The notes under the pieces: generated by a model | The model's input: the letters and a program-made list of their open reading frames with translations, nothing else | The model's database searches: none | Told to the model about the DNA's origin: nothing | Made by a program: the position numbers and the translations under genes | Part shown: positions 1 to 9,900 of the stretch, one piece after another | Layout: each line of letters begins with the position of its first letter | Position numbering within the stretch: the first letter of the stretch is position 1 | NCBI RefSeq assembly: GCF_028993575.1 | Contig: NZ_CP118615.1 | Span: forward strand, 992,001-1,056,000 | Length of the DNA: 64,000 nt | Direction: 5' to 3' | From: Micromonospora cathayae | GTDB lineage: Bacteria > Actinomycetota > Actinomycetes > Mycobacteriales > Micromonosporaceae

Positions 1-1
1 C

Positions 2-277
2 CGGCTGATGATCTACAAGGCGGCCACCCTGTACGACGCCGGGCGGGACCTGGAGGCCGGCGTGGCCGGGAACATGGCGAAGTACGCCTCCGCCGAGGCC
101 GCCGCGTTGGCGGTGGACACCGCCGTGCAGGCGCACGGCGGCGCGGGCATGACCACCGAGTACGGTGTCGCCACCCTGCTCGGCGCGGTACGGGCGGCGC
201 GGATCGCCCCGGTCAGCCGGGAGATGATCCTCAACTTCGTCGCCCAGCACGTGCTGAACCAGGACCGGTCGTACTAG
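2..277 (+). CDS. acyl-CoA dehydrogenase, C-terminal fragment
   Basis: This is the last 91 codons of a gene that begins before the window. The segment matches the C-terminal helical bundle of acyl-CoA dehydrogenases: an LYDAGR segment, then NMAKYASAEAA, then the AVQAHGGAGMT motif that helps bind FAD, then a closing helix ending QDRSY. Such flavoenzymes oxidise acyl-CoA thioesters to enoyl-CoA in beta-oxidation or amino-acid catabolism. The substrate cannot be told from this fragment. The gene is convergent with the next one, separated by only 11 bases. Family assignment is firm; the function within the family is open. Confidence 0.85.
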   Translation, partial: RLMIYKAATLYDAGRDLEAGVAGNMAKYASAEAAALAVDTAVQAHGGAGMTTEYGVATLLGAVRAARIAPVSREMILNFVAQHVLNQDRSY

Positions 278-288
278 CGTCCTACCGC

Positions 289-1371
289 TCAGTCGGGGGC
301 GCGGCAGGCGGCGTCGATCCGGTGCACCGGCCGGACCCGCCGGCCGAGCCCTTCCAGCAGCGAGTCCTCGACGTGGAAGTCGTGGATCCGCAGCCGGTGC
401 CGGGGCAGCTCGTCCTCGTTCGGGCAGAGCACCTGCCCCCGCACCTGGTCCACCGGGACGAACCGCACCCCGCCCCGGGCCTGGAGCACCACCATGTTCA
501 CGTCGTCGACGGTCACCACGTGCCCCCGTACGTCCTCGTGTCCCCCGTCGGGGCGGGCCACGGTGACCACGGTCAGCGGCAGCACCGGCGTGGTGATCAC
601 CGGCAGGGCCGCCCAGACCAGGGTGAGCAGCACGGCGGCCTGGGTGAGCGGGGCGAGCGGGCGGAGCACCACCCGGGGCAGCGGCCCGGCGACCCCACCG
701 GCCAGCAACGGTGGCAGCCCGATCAGCAGGACGGCCACCAGGTCACCCTGCCGCCAGGCGTCGACCAGGGTCGGCGCGACCAGCCAGCCGTACCCGGCCA
801 GCAGGCCGGCCAGGAGCAGCAGCCGGGGTGCCGTGTGCTCGTGCAGCCGCCCGAGGGTCAACTGGAAGGCGGCTGCCACCGCCGGCAACAGCAGCGGCAG
901 GTAGAGCAGATCCCAGGTGACCAGCGCGAACAGGAAGCTCGCCAGCACCAGCCAGGCCGGGGTGATGTCGACCAACCGGGCGAACAGCGGCCGGCGGACC
1001 GGGCCGGGTGGCGAACGACCGTCGGTCTGGGCCGCCGTCGACCGGCCGCCGTCCCGACCGGTCGGGACGGCACCGGGGGCGGGGCTGTCGAGGCTGGTGG
1101 CGAAGACCGCGCCCAGCGCGAAGATGGCCACCAGTGCGGTGGAGACGAGGGGGGCGGTCGTGGTGAGGAAGCCGGCCATCAGGTTCACCGGCCCGACGTT
1201 CGCCACCAGCAGCAGCGTGGTCTGGAGTTCGCCGCCGGCCTCCACCGCCAGCCGGAGCACCGAGAAGATCGCCGGTACGCCGACGACCAGCGTCCAGAAC
1301 GACTGGCTGGCCCGGGCCCGCCGCTCCTCGACGGCCCCGGCCGACGGGCGGTCGTCGGTCGGGGCGTTCAT
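289..1371 (-). CDS. polytopic membrane protein with C-terminal soluble domain
   Basis: I do not recognise this 360-residue protein. Several hydrophobic helices are visible (around residues 25-45, 60-90, 135-175, 180-200, 210-230 and 240-265), with a Pro/Arg-rich loop near 95-130. A soluble C-terminal domain of about 90 residues begins around TVARPDGGHEDVRGHVV. It looks like a small beta-rich domain. The ATG overlaps the stop of the upstream amino-acid-binding lipoprotein (ATGA), so the two are translationally coupled. A link to transport or envelope function is inferred from that coupling only. Confidence 0.7.
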   Translation of the reverse strand: MNAPTDDRPSAGAVEERRARASQSFWTLVVGVPAIFSVLRLAVEAGGELQTTLLLVANVGPVNLMAGFLTTTAPLVSTALVAIFALGAVFATSLDSPAPGAVPTGRDGGRSTAAQTDGRSPPGPVRRPLFARLVDITPAWLVLASFLFALVTWDLLYLPLLLPAVAAAFQLTLGRLHEHTAPRLLLLAGLLAGYGWLVAPTLVDAWRQGDLVAVLLIGLPPLLAGGVAGPLPRVVLRPLAPLTQAAVLLTLVWAALPVITTPVLPLTVVTVARPDGGHEDVRGHVVTVDDVNMVVLQARGGVRFVPVDQVRGQVLCPNEDELPRHRLRIHDFHVEDSLLEGLGRRVRPVHRIDAACRAPD

Positions 1372-2288
1372 CGCGTCGGTGCCTTGTCGTCGAAGTCCAC
1401 CAGGTCCGGTACGTCGTGCGGCGGTGGCTGCGGCAGGTCCGCCTCCAGCCAGCGGCCGAGGGTCGTCTGGTACGCGGTCAGCCAGGGGCTGTTGCCGGTC
1501 TTACGGCCCTGCTCGTGGCTCTTGCCGAGGAAGTAGGCGACCAGGTCACGCAGGGCGGGGTCACCGATCGGCACCCCGACGCCGAGCTTCTCGGTGGTGC
1601 CGAACGGCATGTCGACGATCTCGAACTCCTCCGGGTACAGGGAGAGGAACCCGGCCAGGATCGCCTTGTCGGAGCTGACCACGTCGTACTTGCCCGCGCG
1701 CATGCCCCGGACACAGTCGGACACGTTCATGACCAGGCGCGGCTGGATGCCGCGCTCCTTCAGTTCGTCCTCGGTGGTCGAGCCGCCGCTGGAGCAGACC
1801 TTCAGCTGCGGGTCACGCAGGTCCTCGATGGTGCGGACCCGGTCCTTGAGCTTCCGGGGGACCAGCACCTCCTGGGTGGTGACGAAGTACGGGCCGGCGA
1901 ACAGGACGTCCTTCTCCCGCTCCTCGGTCATCGAGAAACTGCTGATCACCAGGTCGACCTGGCCGCTCTGGAGGGCCGTGATCCGCTCCTCGGTGTTGAG
2001 CGGGTGGTACTCGATGTCCGCCCCCTCGTACCCGAGGTTCTTGGCGATGTACTTGGCGATCTCGCGTTCGAAGTCGACGAACGCGCCGTTCTCCGGGTCC
2101 TCGGCGGACACGCCGATCCGGAGGACGGGCTGACCGTCGATGTGGGACTCGCGCAGCTTCTCCCGGACCGAGGGGGGTCCGGGGTCCTGCTGGCCCTCGC
2201 AGCCGGCGATGCCGGCGAGGGCGAGGGTCAGGGTGACCGCGACCGCGGTGACCAGTGATCGGAGCTGATGCCGGGCGGGCAGGTTCAT
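1368..2288 (-). CDS. amino-acid (glutamate-type) ABC substrate-binding lipoprotein
   Basis: The 306-residue protein begins with a lipoprotein signal peptide and a lipobox LAGIAGC, so it should be anchored outside the membrane. The mature part has the family-3 periplasmic binding protein fold: RIGVSAEDPENGAF, then a segment like FEREIAKYIAKNLG, then ALQSGQVDLVISSFSMTEER, all typical of glutamate/glutamine binding proteins. I chose the ATG at 2288 because it directly precedes the signal peptide; an upstream in-frame start would put 34 charged residues before it. No permease or ATPase lies next to it; the neighbour is the overlapping membrane protein. It may work with a transporter encoded elsewhere or act as a sensor lipoprotein. 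Confidence 0.85.
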   Translation of the reverse strand: MNLPARHQLRSLVTAVAVTLTLALAGIAGCEGQQDPGPPSVREKLRESHIDGQPVLRIGVSAEDPENGAFVDFEREIAKYIAKNLGYEGADIEYHPLNTEERITALQSGQVDLVISSFSMTEEREKDVLFAGPYFVTTQEVLVPRKLKDRVRTIEDLRDPQLKVCSSGGSTTEDELKERGIQPRLVMNVSDCVRGMRAGKYDVVSSDKAILAGFLSLYPEEFEIVDMPFGTTEKLGVGVPIGDPALRDLVAYFLGKSHEQGRKTGNSPWLTAYQTTLGRWLEADLPQPPPHDVPDLVDFDDKAPTR

Positions 2289-2366
2289 CGGCGACCTCAC
2301 CGGGAGCGCGGAACCGGGAGCCACCCACAGTAGCCACGGCCATCCACTGTGCTGTCGGCTTCCATA

Positions 2367-2400
2367 CCGAGGGCGCGTGACCTGGGTCACGCGCCCTCGG
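2367..2400 (-). terminator. strong hairpin terminator after the S33 peptidase gene
   Basis: A perfect 16-bp stem (CCGAGGGCGCGTGACC at 2367-2382 pairing with 2385-2400) with a two-base loop lies 13 bases after the peptidase stop codon. There is no T-run, as usual for actinobacterial terminators. Confidence 0.8.
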
Positions 2401-2412
2401 GTACGGCGGGGA

Positions 2413-4203
2413 TCAGCGCAGGTTCAGCACCGGGAACGGCGCGACCACCGGCGGCAGCCGCTTCGGCTCACCCCGGCCCGGTACGCCCCGCGCGGCCAGG
2501 TCGTCCTTGGCTCCGGTGGCCCGCAGGGTCGCCCCGGTGGGGGCGGGGCCGAACGGCTGGACGTCACCGACGCAGACGGTGCCCTCGGCCGGCGGTACGC
2601 CGGTGAGCAGGTACCGGTCGACGGCACCGGTCGCGCACGCCGAGGTGCCGTACGCGGTGTGCCCCCAGCTGTCGCTGCTGAGCAGCCGGCTGTTCGGCAG
2701 GGTACGGGCGGCGCTCACCGCGCCCTGGTAGTTGGTCGACGGGTCCCAGTAGTTGCCGACGACCAGCACCGGGGCGGCGGTGCGCCGGTCGAACGGGCCG
2801 GTGTAGGCGTCCTCGTCCCGGACCGTCCAGGTGTTGCGGGCGCACGGCGAGGTGCCCCAGGTCCACAGTCGGCCGAAGTACGGGTCGCGCCGGTCGGCGC
2901 GGGCGGCGAACGCCGGCCAGAGGATCGCGTCCCCGGGGTGGTACGCGTCGGTGCAGTCCACCCCGAGGAACGTCTCCAGGCTGTTGTCGTACCCGTCGTC
3001 GTACCGGCTGACCTGCGACCGGGCCTGGTCGACCCGGTTCAGCAGGGCGGCCGACGTGCTGCTCCGACGGGCCGTGGCGGTGTCCGGGTCGGTCAGCACG
3101 AGCAGTTCGGCGGTCATCGCCACCACCGAGGCGTACCCGTCCGGGCTGTAGAGCATGATCAACGTGTTGGTGACGAAGTCGGCGTAGCCGAAGGTGACCG
3201 GCCCGAGGTCCGGGTCCTCGATGACCAGCGGCTTCGCCCGCAGCCGCTGGGCCACCAGGTCGAAGCTGGCGGCCGGGTCGCTGCCGAGCGCGCACGCGTC
3301 CCGGCCGGCCTTCGCGCACCGGGCCAGCACCTCGCGCAGCGCCTTGCTGGCGCCCTGCGCACTGCGCAGCCGGTCCTCCTGGGTGGTGGCGCCGGAGGCG
3401 GGCTTGCCGACCCATTCCCGGGGGCCGAGCACCCCGTCGATCGCCAGCGCCCGGAACCGGTCCGGGAACATGTTCGCGTACTGCTGGCCGAGCGCGGATC
3501 CGTAGCTGAAGCCGAGGAAGCTGAGCTTGCGGTCGCCGACGGCCCGACGCAGCACGTCCATGTCCCGGGCCACCTGCGCGGTGGACATCGCGCCGCTGAG
3601 CGGCTGGCCGGTGGTGGAGCAGGCCCGCCCGATCGCCCGGGAGGCGGCCACGTACGCCTTCTCCTCGGCCTTCGTCGTCGGGAAGGCCACGTTCAGGCCG
3701 GCCAACTGCTCGGCCTGCTCCTCCGGGGACCGGAAGCAGCGGACCTGCTCGCTGCCGCCCACCCCGCGCGGGTCGACCCCGACCACGTCGAAGCGGTCGA
3801 GCACGTCGTCGCCGAGGAAGTAGGGCGCGGCGAGCGCCAGGCTGGTGCCGGCGCCACCCGGGCCGCCCGGGTTGACGAAGAGGCTGCCGATCCGGCGTTG
3901 CTGGTCGCGGGCCTTCACCCGGAGGACGGCGAGCGCGGTGGTCGGCCCGTGTGGCTGGTCGTAGTCGAGCGGCACCCGGACGGTGGCGCACTCCGCGTAG
4001 TCGTAGCAGGGCGTCCAGGCGATGCGGGGTGTCGGCACCCGGTCGACCCGACGGGCCTCCAGCGGGCTGGTCCGTTCGGCCGGGCCGGGCGGGGCCGGGG
4101 CGTCGGGTTTGACCGGTACGGCGTTGACCGGGCTGACCGCGAGCCCGGCGAGGACGAGGCCGGCGATTCCTGCTGCTGTCAAGGACCGGGCGGTACGTCG
4201 CAT
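2413..4203 (-). CDS. secreted alpha/beta hydrolase, tripeptidyl aminopeptidase (S33) family
   Basis: The 596-residue preprotein starts with a Sec signal peptide (MRRTARSLTAAG, hydrophobic core, cleavage near VNA). The alpha/beta hydrolase core shows the oxyanion segment NPGGPGGAGT (residues 111-120), a GVDPRGVGGS strand, and the nucleophile elbow GFSYGSALG with Ser233. The TAP-like C-terminal domain carries the likely acid (NYWDPSTNYQGA) and histidine (SWGHTAYG). Relatives are the Streptomyces tripeptidyl aminopeptidases that trim N-terminal tripeptides from secreted proteins. The ATG at 4203 is chosen because the signal peptide begins there. It is monocistronic with its own terminator. Confidence 0.9.
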   Translation of the reverse strand: MRRTARSLTAAGIAGLVLAGLAVSPVNAVPVKPDAPAPPGPAERTSPLEARRVDRVPTPRIAWTPCYDYAECATVRVPLDYDQPHGPTTALAVLRVKARDQQRRIGSLFVNPGGPGGAGTSLALAAPYFLGDDVLDRFDVVGVDPRGVGGSEQVRCFRSPEEQAEQLAGLNVAFPTTKAEEKAYVAASRAIGRACSTTGQPLSGAMSTAQVARDMDVLRRAVGDRKLSFLGFSYGSALGQQYANMFPDRFRALAIDGVLGPREWVGKPASGATTQEDRLRSAQGASKALREVLARCAKAGRDACALGSDPAASFDLVAQRLRAKPLVIEDPDLGPVTFGYADFVTNTLIMLYSPDGYASVVAMTAELLVLTDPDTATARRSSTSAALLNRVDQARSQVSRYDDGYDNSLETFLGVDCTDAYHPGDAILWPAFAARADRRDPYFGRLWTWGTSPCARNTWTVRDEDAYTGPFDRRTAAPVLVVGNYWDPSTNYQGAVSAARTLPNSRLLSSDSWGHTAYGTSACATGAVDRYLLTGVPPAEGTVCVGDVQPFGPAPTGATLRATGAKDDLAARGVPGRGEPKRLPPVVAPFPVLNLR

Positions 4204-4533
4204 GCGGTTGCCTTCCGCTGGAGGACGGGTACGGATCGCTGGTGAGCGGCGACCTGCCGTCACTCTAGGCAGGTCGGGCCACCGGTCGCGGTCGCCACGT
4301 CCAGGATGGAGCGAAAAACGACGGAATGCCGTAACAGGAACGGCCCTGCCGACGCTGTTGTGTCCGGCCACCGGCCTTTCACTGCCGAACTGCCGGCCTG
4401 CGGTGCCGGTCCGGCCGCGCTGCCGCCCCGAGCGGGCCGGGTCGCGGTGCCGGACCGGCTGGGCGACCGTCCGATCCGGCTGTCGCCCACCCCGGGTGGT
4501 TGACAGCCCCGGCCAGCCGACGATGCTGTACGG
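4204..4533. other. divergent intergenic region
   Basis: This 330-bp region separates the divergent peptidase and small membrane protein genes and must hold both promoters. On the plus strand a -10-like GATGCT (4522-4527) lies six bases before the GTG at 4534. I see no convincing RNA gene or further coding sequence. Confidence 0.4.
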
Positions 4534-4854
4534 GTGACGCGTCTACCCCGGTCCCGCGCCCGGATCCTGGCGGTGACCGCCTCGCTCGCGGCGGTCTCCC
4601 TGCTGGTCACCCTGGTCGTGCTGCGCCGCGACGACATCCTGGGGGTGGCGCTGGCCCTGCTGGTCGTCCTGTGCGCGACGGTCGCGGGCGTGGCCGTCAA
4701 CGCCGCCCGTCACCAGCCGGCGGCCGAGCCGGCGGTGGCAGCGCCGCCGGCACACCGGTCGGGCGGTCTGCACAGCATCGACGCGGACACCCTCGAGAGC
4801 TTCGACGACCCACGGATGGTGGCGGCGCTGCGCGAACGCCACCGCGCCCGCTGA
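4534..4854 (+). CDS. small two-helix membrane protein
   Basis: The 106-residue protein of unknown function starts at a GTG. It has an Arg-rich N-terminus, two transmembrane helices (about residues 11-30 and 35-56), and a cytoplasmic tail ending in DTLESFDDPRMVAALRERHRAR. The start lacks a Shine-Dalgarno sequence but lies six bases after GATGCT, which suggests a leaderless mRNA. The 3' end, including the TGA stop, is part of an 18-bp direct repeat (see the repeat entry). Confidence 0.65.
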   Translation: MTRLPRSRARILAVTASLAAVSLLVTLVVLRRDDILGVALALLVVLCATVAGVAVNAARHQPAAEPAVAAPPAHRSGGLHSIDADTLESFDDPRMVAALRERHRAR

Positions 4855-4891
4855 CCCCGGGCCGACCTCGGCCCCGCGCCCGCTGACCCCG
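4842..4891. repeat. 18-bp direct repeat spanning a stop codon
   Basis: CCGCGCCCGCTGACCCCG occurs at 4842-4859, containing the TGA of the small membrane protein gene, and again identically at 4874-4891. The copies are 32 bases apart. It is one of several stop-codon-spanning repeats in this window. Confidence 0.9.
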
Positions 4892-4932
4892 AGCCGGCCC
4901 CGCCCAGTCCCGCGATCGCCGGGCGCGCCGGG

Positions 4933-6450
4933 TCAGCGCAGGGTGAGGGTGGGCACCGCCAGGCTGTCGACCCCCCGGCCGGCCAGGCACCGGTACGTCC
5001 GGTCGCTGGTCGCGGCGGCCGGCGGAAGGACCTCCAGGTTCCATCCCGCCGCGTACGTCAACCCGCTGGTCAGTCGGAACGTCGTCTCGTTGCACACCCG
5101 ACGGACCGCCGGGTCCGCCTTGACCGTGGCATGGTCGGCGCCGACCAGGGCGTCCGGCAGGTCACCCTCGGCGTAGCTCTCCCAGGTGTGCCGGCTGTCG
5201 CAGCGCACCTCGGCGGCCTCGGCGTGGCTGCCGCGTACCCGGACCGGGCCGAAGCAGTACAGCTCGTCGGTGCACCGGCCGCCCGGGGGCAGGGTGGCGG
5301 TGCCGTCGGCGCAACCCGGCAGCACGCCCGCCACGGCGGTGGTGGACGGCCCGGGGTCCGGTTCCCCGGAGGGGCTGCCGATCCAGGCGCCCAGTCCGGC
5401 CGAGGCGACCAGGGCCAGCACGCCCGCCCCGCCCAGGAACCAGCGTCGCCGCCGGCGTACCGGGGCCGGCACGGTCGGGTGTCCGTCCTCGGTGGGCGGC
5501 CGGGGTTCGGGCCGGCGGGACACCGGGTCGTCACCGGTCGACCCGGTGGTCCGGCGCGGGCCGGTGTCGGTCCAGGGTGAGACGAACGGCGAACCGTGCC
5601 CGGTCGTCGGGCCCTGTTCGGCCGGGCCGAGCGGCAGCCGGGCCAGCATGTTCCGCAGTTCGATGGCGGAGGGGCGGTCCTGCGGGTCGTTGGACATGCC
5701 CAGCCGGAGCACGTCGATCAGCTCGTCCGGCACGCCGGGGAGCCCGGGGATCGGGTGGTTGAACAGCTCCAGCACGGTGACCAGGCTGGGGTTGCGCTCG
5801 GCCTGCCAGCGGGGCGGCCGGCCGTGCATCACCGCGTAGAGGGTGGCGCAGAGGGCGTACACGTCGACCGCGGGTGAGGGCGGGCTGTGGCTGAACATCT
5901 CCGGCGGCGCGTACGCCGGGGTGAGCACCTCCATGGTGACCGTGGGGTCGCGCATCTCGCCCAGCACGGCCAGCCCGAAGTCGGCCAGGACCGCCGAGTT
6001 GAAGTGCGAGTACAGGATGTTCGCCGGTTTCACGTCGCGGTGCAGCACCCCGGCCGCGTGCGAGTGCGCCAACGCGTCGGCGATCTTGACGCCGAGGTCC
6101 CGGGCCTCGACCGGGCCGAGCGGGGAGGTCCGCATCCGCTCGGCGTACGAACCGTCGCACAACTCCATGATCAGGTAGGGGTGCTGGTCGACGGTGACCC
6201 CGACGTCGAAGAGGTCCACCACGTGCGGGTGGGACGACATCCGGCCGGCGGCCCGCGCCTCGCGCAGGAAGCGGGCCTGGTCCCGTTCGTTGTCCAGGGT
6301 GCGGTTCTCGACCTTGACCGCGACCTCCCGCCCGACGGAGATCTGGACGGCCCGGTACACGGTGGCGTAACCACCCCGGGCAAAGACCTGCAAATCGGTC
6401 AGACCGGGCACGATGGGCTTCGGCAGGGCGCCGGGCGGGGTGGCGGTCAC
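4933..6450 (-). CDS. transmembrane serine/threonine protein kinase
   Basis: The kinase domain (about residues 16-275 of 505) has the glycine-rich segment FARGGYATVYRA, the ATP-binding lysine in VAVK (Lys46), the catalytic loop HRDVKPANIL (137-146) and DFGLA (157-161), so it should be active. A Pro/Arg-rich juxtamembrane stretch leads to one transmembrane helix (about 338-357). The outer part of about 145 residues has six cysteines that could form disulfides; it is not a PASTA domain and could be a sensor. I prefer the GTG at 6450: TATTTT lies seven bases upstream, a leaderless layout. A GTG at 6495 would add 15 residues and overlap the preceding gene. Confidence 0.88.
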   Translation of the reverse strand: MTATPPGALPKPIVPGLTDLQVFARGGYATVYRAVQISVGREVAVKVENRTLDNERDQARFLREARAAGRMSSHPHVVDLFDVGVTVDQHPYLIMELCDGSYAERMRTSPLGPVEARDLGVKIADALAHSHAAGVLHRDVKPANILYSHFNSAVLADFGLAVLGEMRDPTVTMEVLTPAYAPPEMFSHSPPSPAVDVYALCATLYAVMHGRPPRWQAERNPSLVTVLELFNHPIPGLPGVPDELIDVLRLGMSNDPQDRPSAIELRNMLARLPLGPAEQGPTTGHGSPFVSPWTDTGPRRTTGSTGDDPVSRRPEPRPPTEDGHPTVPAPVRRRRRWFLGGAGVLALVASAGLGAWIGSPSGEPDPGPSTTAVAGVLPGCADGTATLPPGGRCTDELYCFGPVRVRGSHAEAAEVRCDSRHTWESYAEGDLPDALVGADHATVKADPAVRRVCNETTFRLTSGLTYAAGWNLEVLPPAAATSDRTYRCLAGRGVDSLAVPTLTLR

Positions 6451-6481
6451 AGCTTCGAAAATACCCAACTCGTCCGGCAGC

Positions 6482-6940
6482 TCAGCGGCCCGCACCCGTG
6501 ACCGGTATCGATGACGTCGCCTCCACCCCGGTCACCGGGATGCCCCGACGGGCATCCCACCGCAGGCCGAGCGCGGTCGCCAACGCCCCCAGGCCCTCCC
6601 AGGCCGCCACCCCGAGAAACCGGACCGGCGCGATCTCCGCCAGCACCGCGATCCCGAACACGAGCACGGTGAGCGTCCGGAACACCACCGTGAACCGGAA
6701 GAAGGGCCGCCACTCGGTGACCGCCGCCAGGAGGTAGTAGACCCCCATGTTCACCGCCGCCATCGACGAGGCCACCAGGAACGTTCCGGTGTGGTCACCG
6801 GGGGCCCGGACGGCCGGCACGGTCAACCCCAGCAACGCCAGCAGCCCGGCCGGCCAGAGCAGCCCGACCACACCCATCAGCAGGGCCAGCGCGCCGAAGG
6901 CCGCGACCGTCCAGCCGGCGGCGGAACGCGGCAGCCTCAT
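6482..6940 (-). CDS. four-helix integral membrane protein
   Basis: This 152-residue protein has four predicted transmembrane helices and almost no loops apart from a short Arg/Asp tail. I do not recognise the family. The ATG at 6940 has a good Shine-Dalgarno (AGGAGG, six bases upstream). The gene lies just upstream of the kinase on the same strand, about 30 bases away, so the two may be co-transcribed. A function with the kinase is only a guess from proximity. Confidence 0.65.
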   Translation of the reverse strand: MRLPRSAAGWTVAAFGALALLMGVVGLLWPAGLLALLGLTVPAVRAPGDHTGTFLVASSMAAVNMGVYYLLAAVTEWRPFFRFTVVFRTLTVLVFGIAVLAEIAPVRFLGVAAWEGLGALATALGLRWDARRGIPVTGVEATSSIPVTGAGR

Positions 6941-6991
6941 GAACGTCCTCCTGTGCGGGCACGGCGGGGGGCCGCCGCGTGAACCCACACG

Positions 6992-9900
6992 CTAACCGGC
7001 CACGCGCCCCGGGGCATCAGCGGAACCGGCAAAACCCGACGAGCCGGCCGGGCCGGACCCGGAACCGGCAGCGCCCCCCGCACCGGTCAACCGGGCCCGC
7101 AGTGCGTCCGCGGCGGCCCGCTCGCTGCGCTGCTCGGTGGCGTACGCCAGCCGGACCGCCTCCTCGGCGGCGGCCAACGCCTCCACCGGACGCCCGCACG
7201 CCACCGACGTCTCGGCCAGCACCGTCTGCGCCACCACCTGGCTGCGGACGTCCTCGGCCGGCGCGGCCACCGCCCGACGGGCCCAGTCCAGCGCCTGTTC
7301 CGGCTGCCCGAGGGCGAGCAGCGCGGACGCGTACCGGGCCATGGTCTGCCGGCGCGAGAACAGCAGGGCCGGGGTGTTCGCGGCGGTGGCGACCGGGGCG
7401 AGCAGGCCCACCGCCGTGCCCGGGTCACCGGCCGCCTGCCGGGCCATCGCCAGCAGCACCCGGGGACCCACCTGGGCCGGGGCCTGCGGGTTGTGCGGCT
7501 CCACCGCGGCCAGCACCGCCCGCGCGTACCGCTCGGCGGCCTCACCGTCACCCAGGTCCAGCGCGACGAACCCGCGCAGTGTGCCGGCCATCCCGGTGAG
7601 CAGCGGGTGCCCGGTCCCCTCCGCCTGGGTCAGGGCGTCCGAGAGCAGGTCGGCGGCGTGTTCCGGCTCGCCCAGCCCGCGCGCGATCACCCCCCGCACC
7701 ACCAGCGCGAACCCGCGCCCCCAGTCGTCCGAGGCGGCCACGAAGTCCCGGTACGCGCGGCGGGCCGACCGGTCCGCCTCGGCGAGTTCACCCAGCTCGG
7801 CGGCGGCGAACGCCTCGACGGCGCGGAGCGTGCCCACCGCCCACGCCTCGCCGATCCGCTCCCCGAACGGCAGGAAGATCCGGGCCAGCCGGCACGCCTC
7901 ACCCAGCCGGCCGGCGAGCAGCCGGGCGAACGCGGTCGTGCCGCGCAGCCAGGCCCGCCCGTACGGGTCCTTCAGCTCGGCGAAGAGCCGGGCGGCCCGG
8001 CCCAGCACCGCGTCGGTGCCGGCGAAGTCACCCCGGGTGGTGGTCACCCAGGCCAGGTTCTGCAACGACCACGCCTGCCCGCGCGGGTCCTGCGCGGCCA
8101 GGCTGACCTGGTACGCGGCGGCCAGCCGGCTGCTCGCCTGCCCGAGCCGGCCGGTGACGAAGTCGGCCATGCCGAGCCGGCGCATCGCCGACGCCCGCAG
8201 GGTCGGCAGCTCGGCGGCCACGGCCACCTGCAACGCCTCCTGCCAGCTCGCCACCGCCCGCCCCAGGTCACCGAGGTTCTGGTACGCCTGCCCGGCGAGC
8301 AGCAGTGCGCTGGCCCGGGTTCCGCCGTCATCGGCCGCGTTCGCGGCGATCTTCTCGGCGAAGGCCAGCGCGTCGGTGGCCCGGCCCACCTGGAGCAGGG
8401 CGCGGGCGTGCACCACCCGGTCGGCCGCCGGCAGCCCGTCCCGGGCCAGCTCGGCGGAGCGTTCGGCGTACTCGACGGCCAGCGCCGGCTCCCCGGCGGA
8501 GAGCGCGCGGCGGGCGGCCCGACCCAGCGCGGCCACGCCCAGCGGGGCCACCGTCCGGGCCGGCGCGTCCGGGCGCAGGCCGACCGCGTCGGCCAGCGCG
8601 GTGGCCCGTTCGGCGTGCTCGGCGACGAACGCGTCCCGGGCGGTGTCGGTGAACCCGCCCGGCGGCACCGGCGCGCCCGCGTCGTCGGTGGGCGCGGCCC
8701 AGCGGACCAGCGCCGCGTGCCGGTCGGCGGCGTCCGCCTTGCTGACCCCGGCGTACGCGGCCTCCCGCATCAGCGGGGTGGCGAAGGAGTACCCGGTCCG
8801 GGTGCGGTGCAGCATCCGGCGTTGCAGCAGCTCCTCCACGGCCCGTTCCAGCTCCACCGCGACCACCGCCGCCGGTCGGCCGTCCCGCCCGGTACGCCGC
8901 TCCCGCAACGCCTCCAGCGCGCCGGCCGGCACGGTGTCGCCGACCGCGGCGGCGTCCCGCAGCACCGAGCGGGCCTCCGCCGGAAGGGCGTCGATCCGGG
9001 CCGCCAGGACGGCGGCGAGGTCCCGGGAGAGCAGCCGGCTGCCGAGCGAACCCGGGGCCAGCCGCCAGGTGGCCGGACCGCTGCCCTCCCGCTCCGCCCC
9101 GGCGGTCAGCGCGCCCCGCTCCATCAGCAGGGTGACCAGCTCGGCCAGGTAGAACGGGTTGCCCTGGGCGGTGGCGAGCAGCCGGTCCGCGTCCGGTTGG
9201 GGCAGCCGGCCGCCGCCGAGGTATGTGGTGAGCAGCCGGGAGGCGTCCGCCCCGCGCAGCGGGGGGAGCGCGTGCACCTCGGCGTCGGCGAGCCGGGTCA
9301 GCGTACCGGCCGTCCGGACCAGTTCGGGCCGGCCCAGCAGCAGCACCAGCACCGGCCCGGTCAGCCGGGACAGCGTCACGCCGAGCGCCTGGATGGTCTC
9401 ACCGGTGGCGTCGTGCAGGTCGTCGACGATCACCACCAGCGGGGCCTCGGCGGCCAGCGCGCTGAGTAGGTCGGCCACCGCGGCCGGCACCGCGTCGGCG
9501 TCCGGGGCCGGGTTGCTGCCGCTGAACTCGGCGTCGTCGGTCGGGCTGCCGTGCGCCCCGGGCAGGTCGACGTAGCCGAGCAGGGCCAGCAGCTGGTCGG
9601 TGGCCAGCGGCGGCGGTACGGGGCGAAGCCGGGCCAGCCGCTGGCCGAGCCGGCGCAGCCGTTCCTCCACCGCCGCCCGGGTCACCGCCGTCGAGGCGTC
9701 CCGGGGCAGACCCACCGCGGCCCGGACCAGGTCGGCCAGCGGGGCGAGCCGGCGGCGCTCACCGAAGGCGGCGCAGCGTACCGAGAGCACCCGGGCGCCG
9801 GTGTGCGCGGCGTACCGGCCGGCCCCGACGTCGTACCCGGCGGCCAGCCGTTCCACCTCGGCGGCGAACCGGGACTTGCCGATCCCCGCCTCGGCGGTCA

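Noticed and set aside
322..1536. Long plus-strand open frame antisense to the membrane protein gene
   Set aside because: It is a high-GC shadow frame with low-complexity His/Gln/Arg-rich translation. Similar frames occur opposite most genes here.
2377..4245. 622-codon frame antisense to the peptidase gene
   Set aside because: The translation is Gly/Val/Arg-rich without domain motifs, while the opposite strand encodes a clear S33 hydrolase.
7137..9152. 671-codon Ser/Ala/Arg-rich frame antisense to the cyclase-TPR gene
   Set aside because: The opposite strand has well-formed TPR repeats and ATPase motifs; the antisense translation has none.
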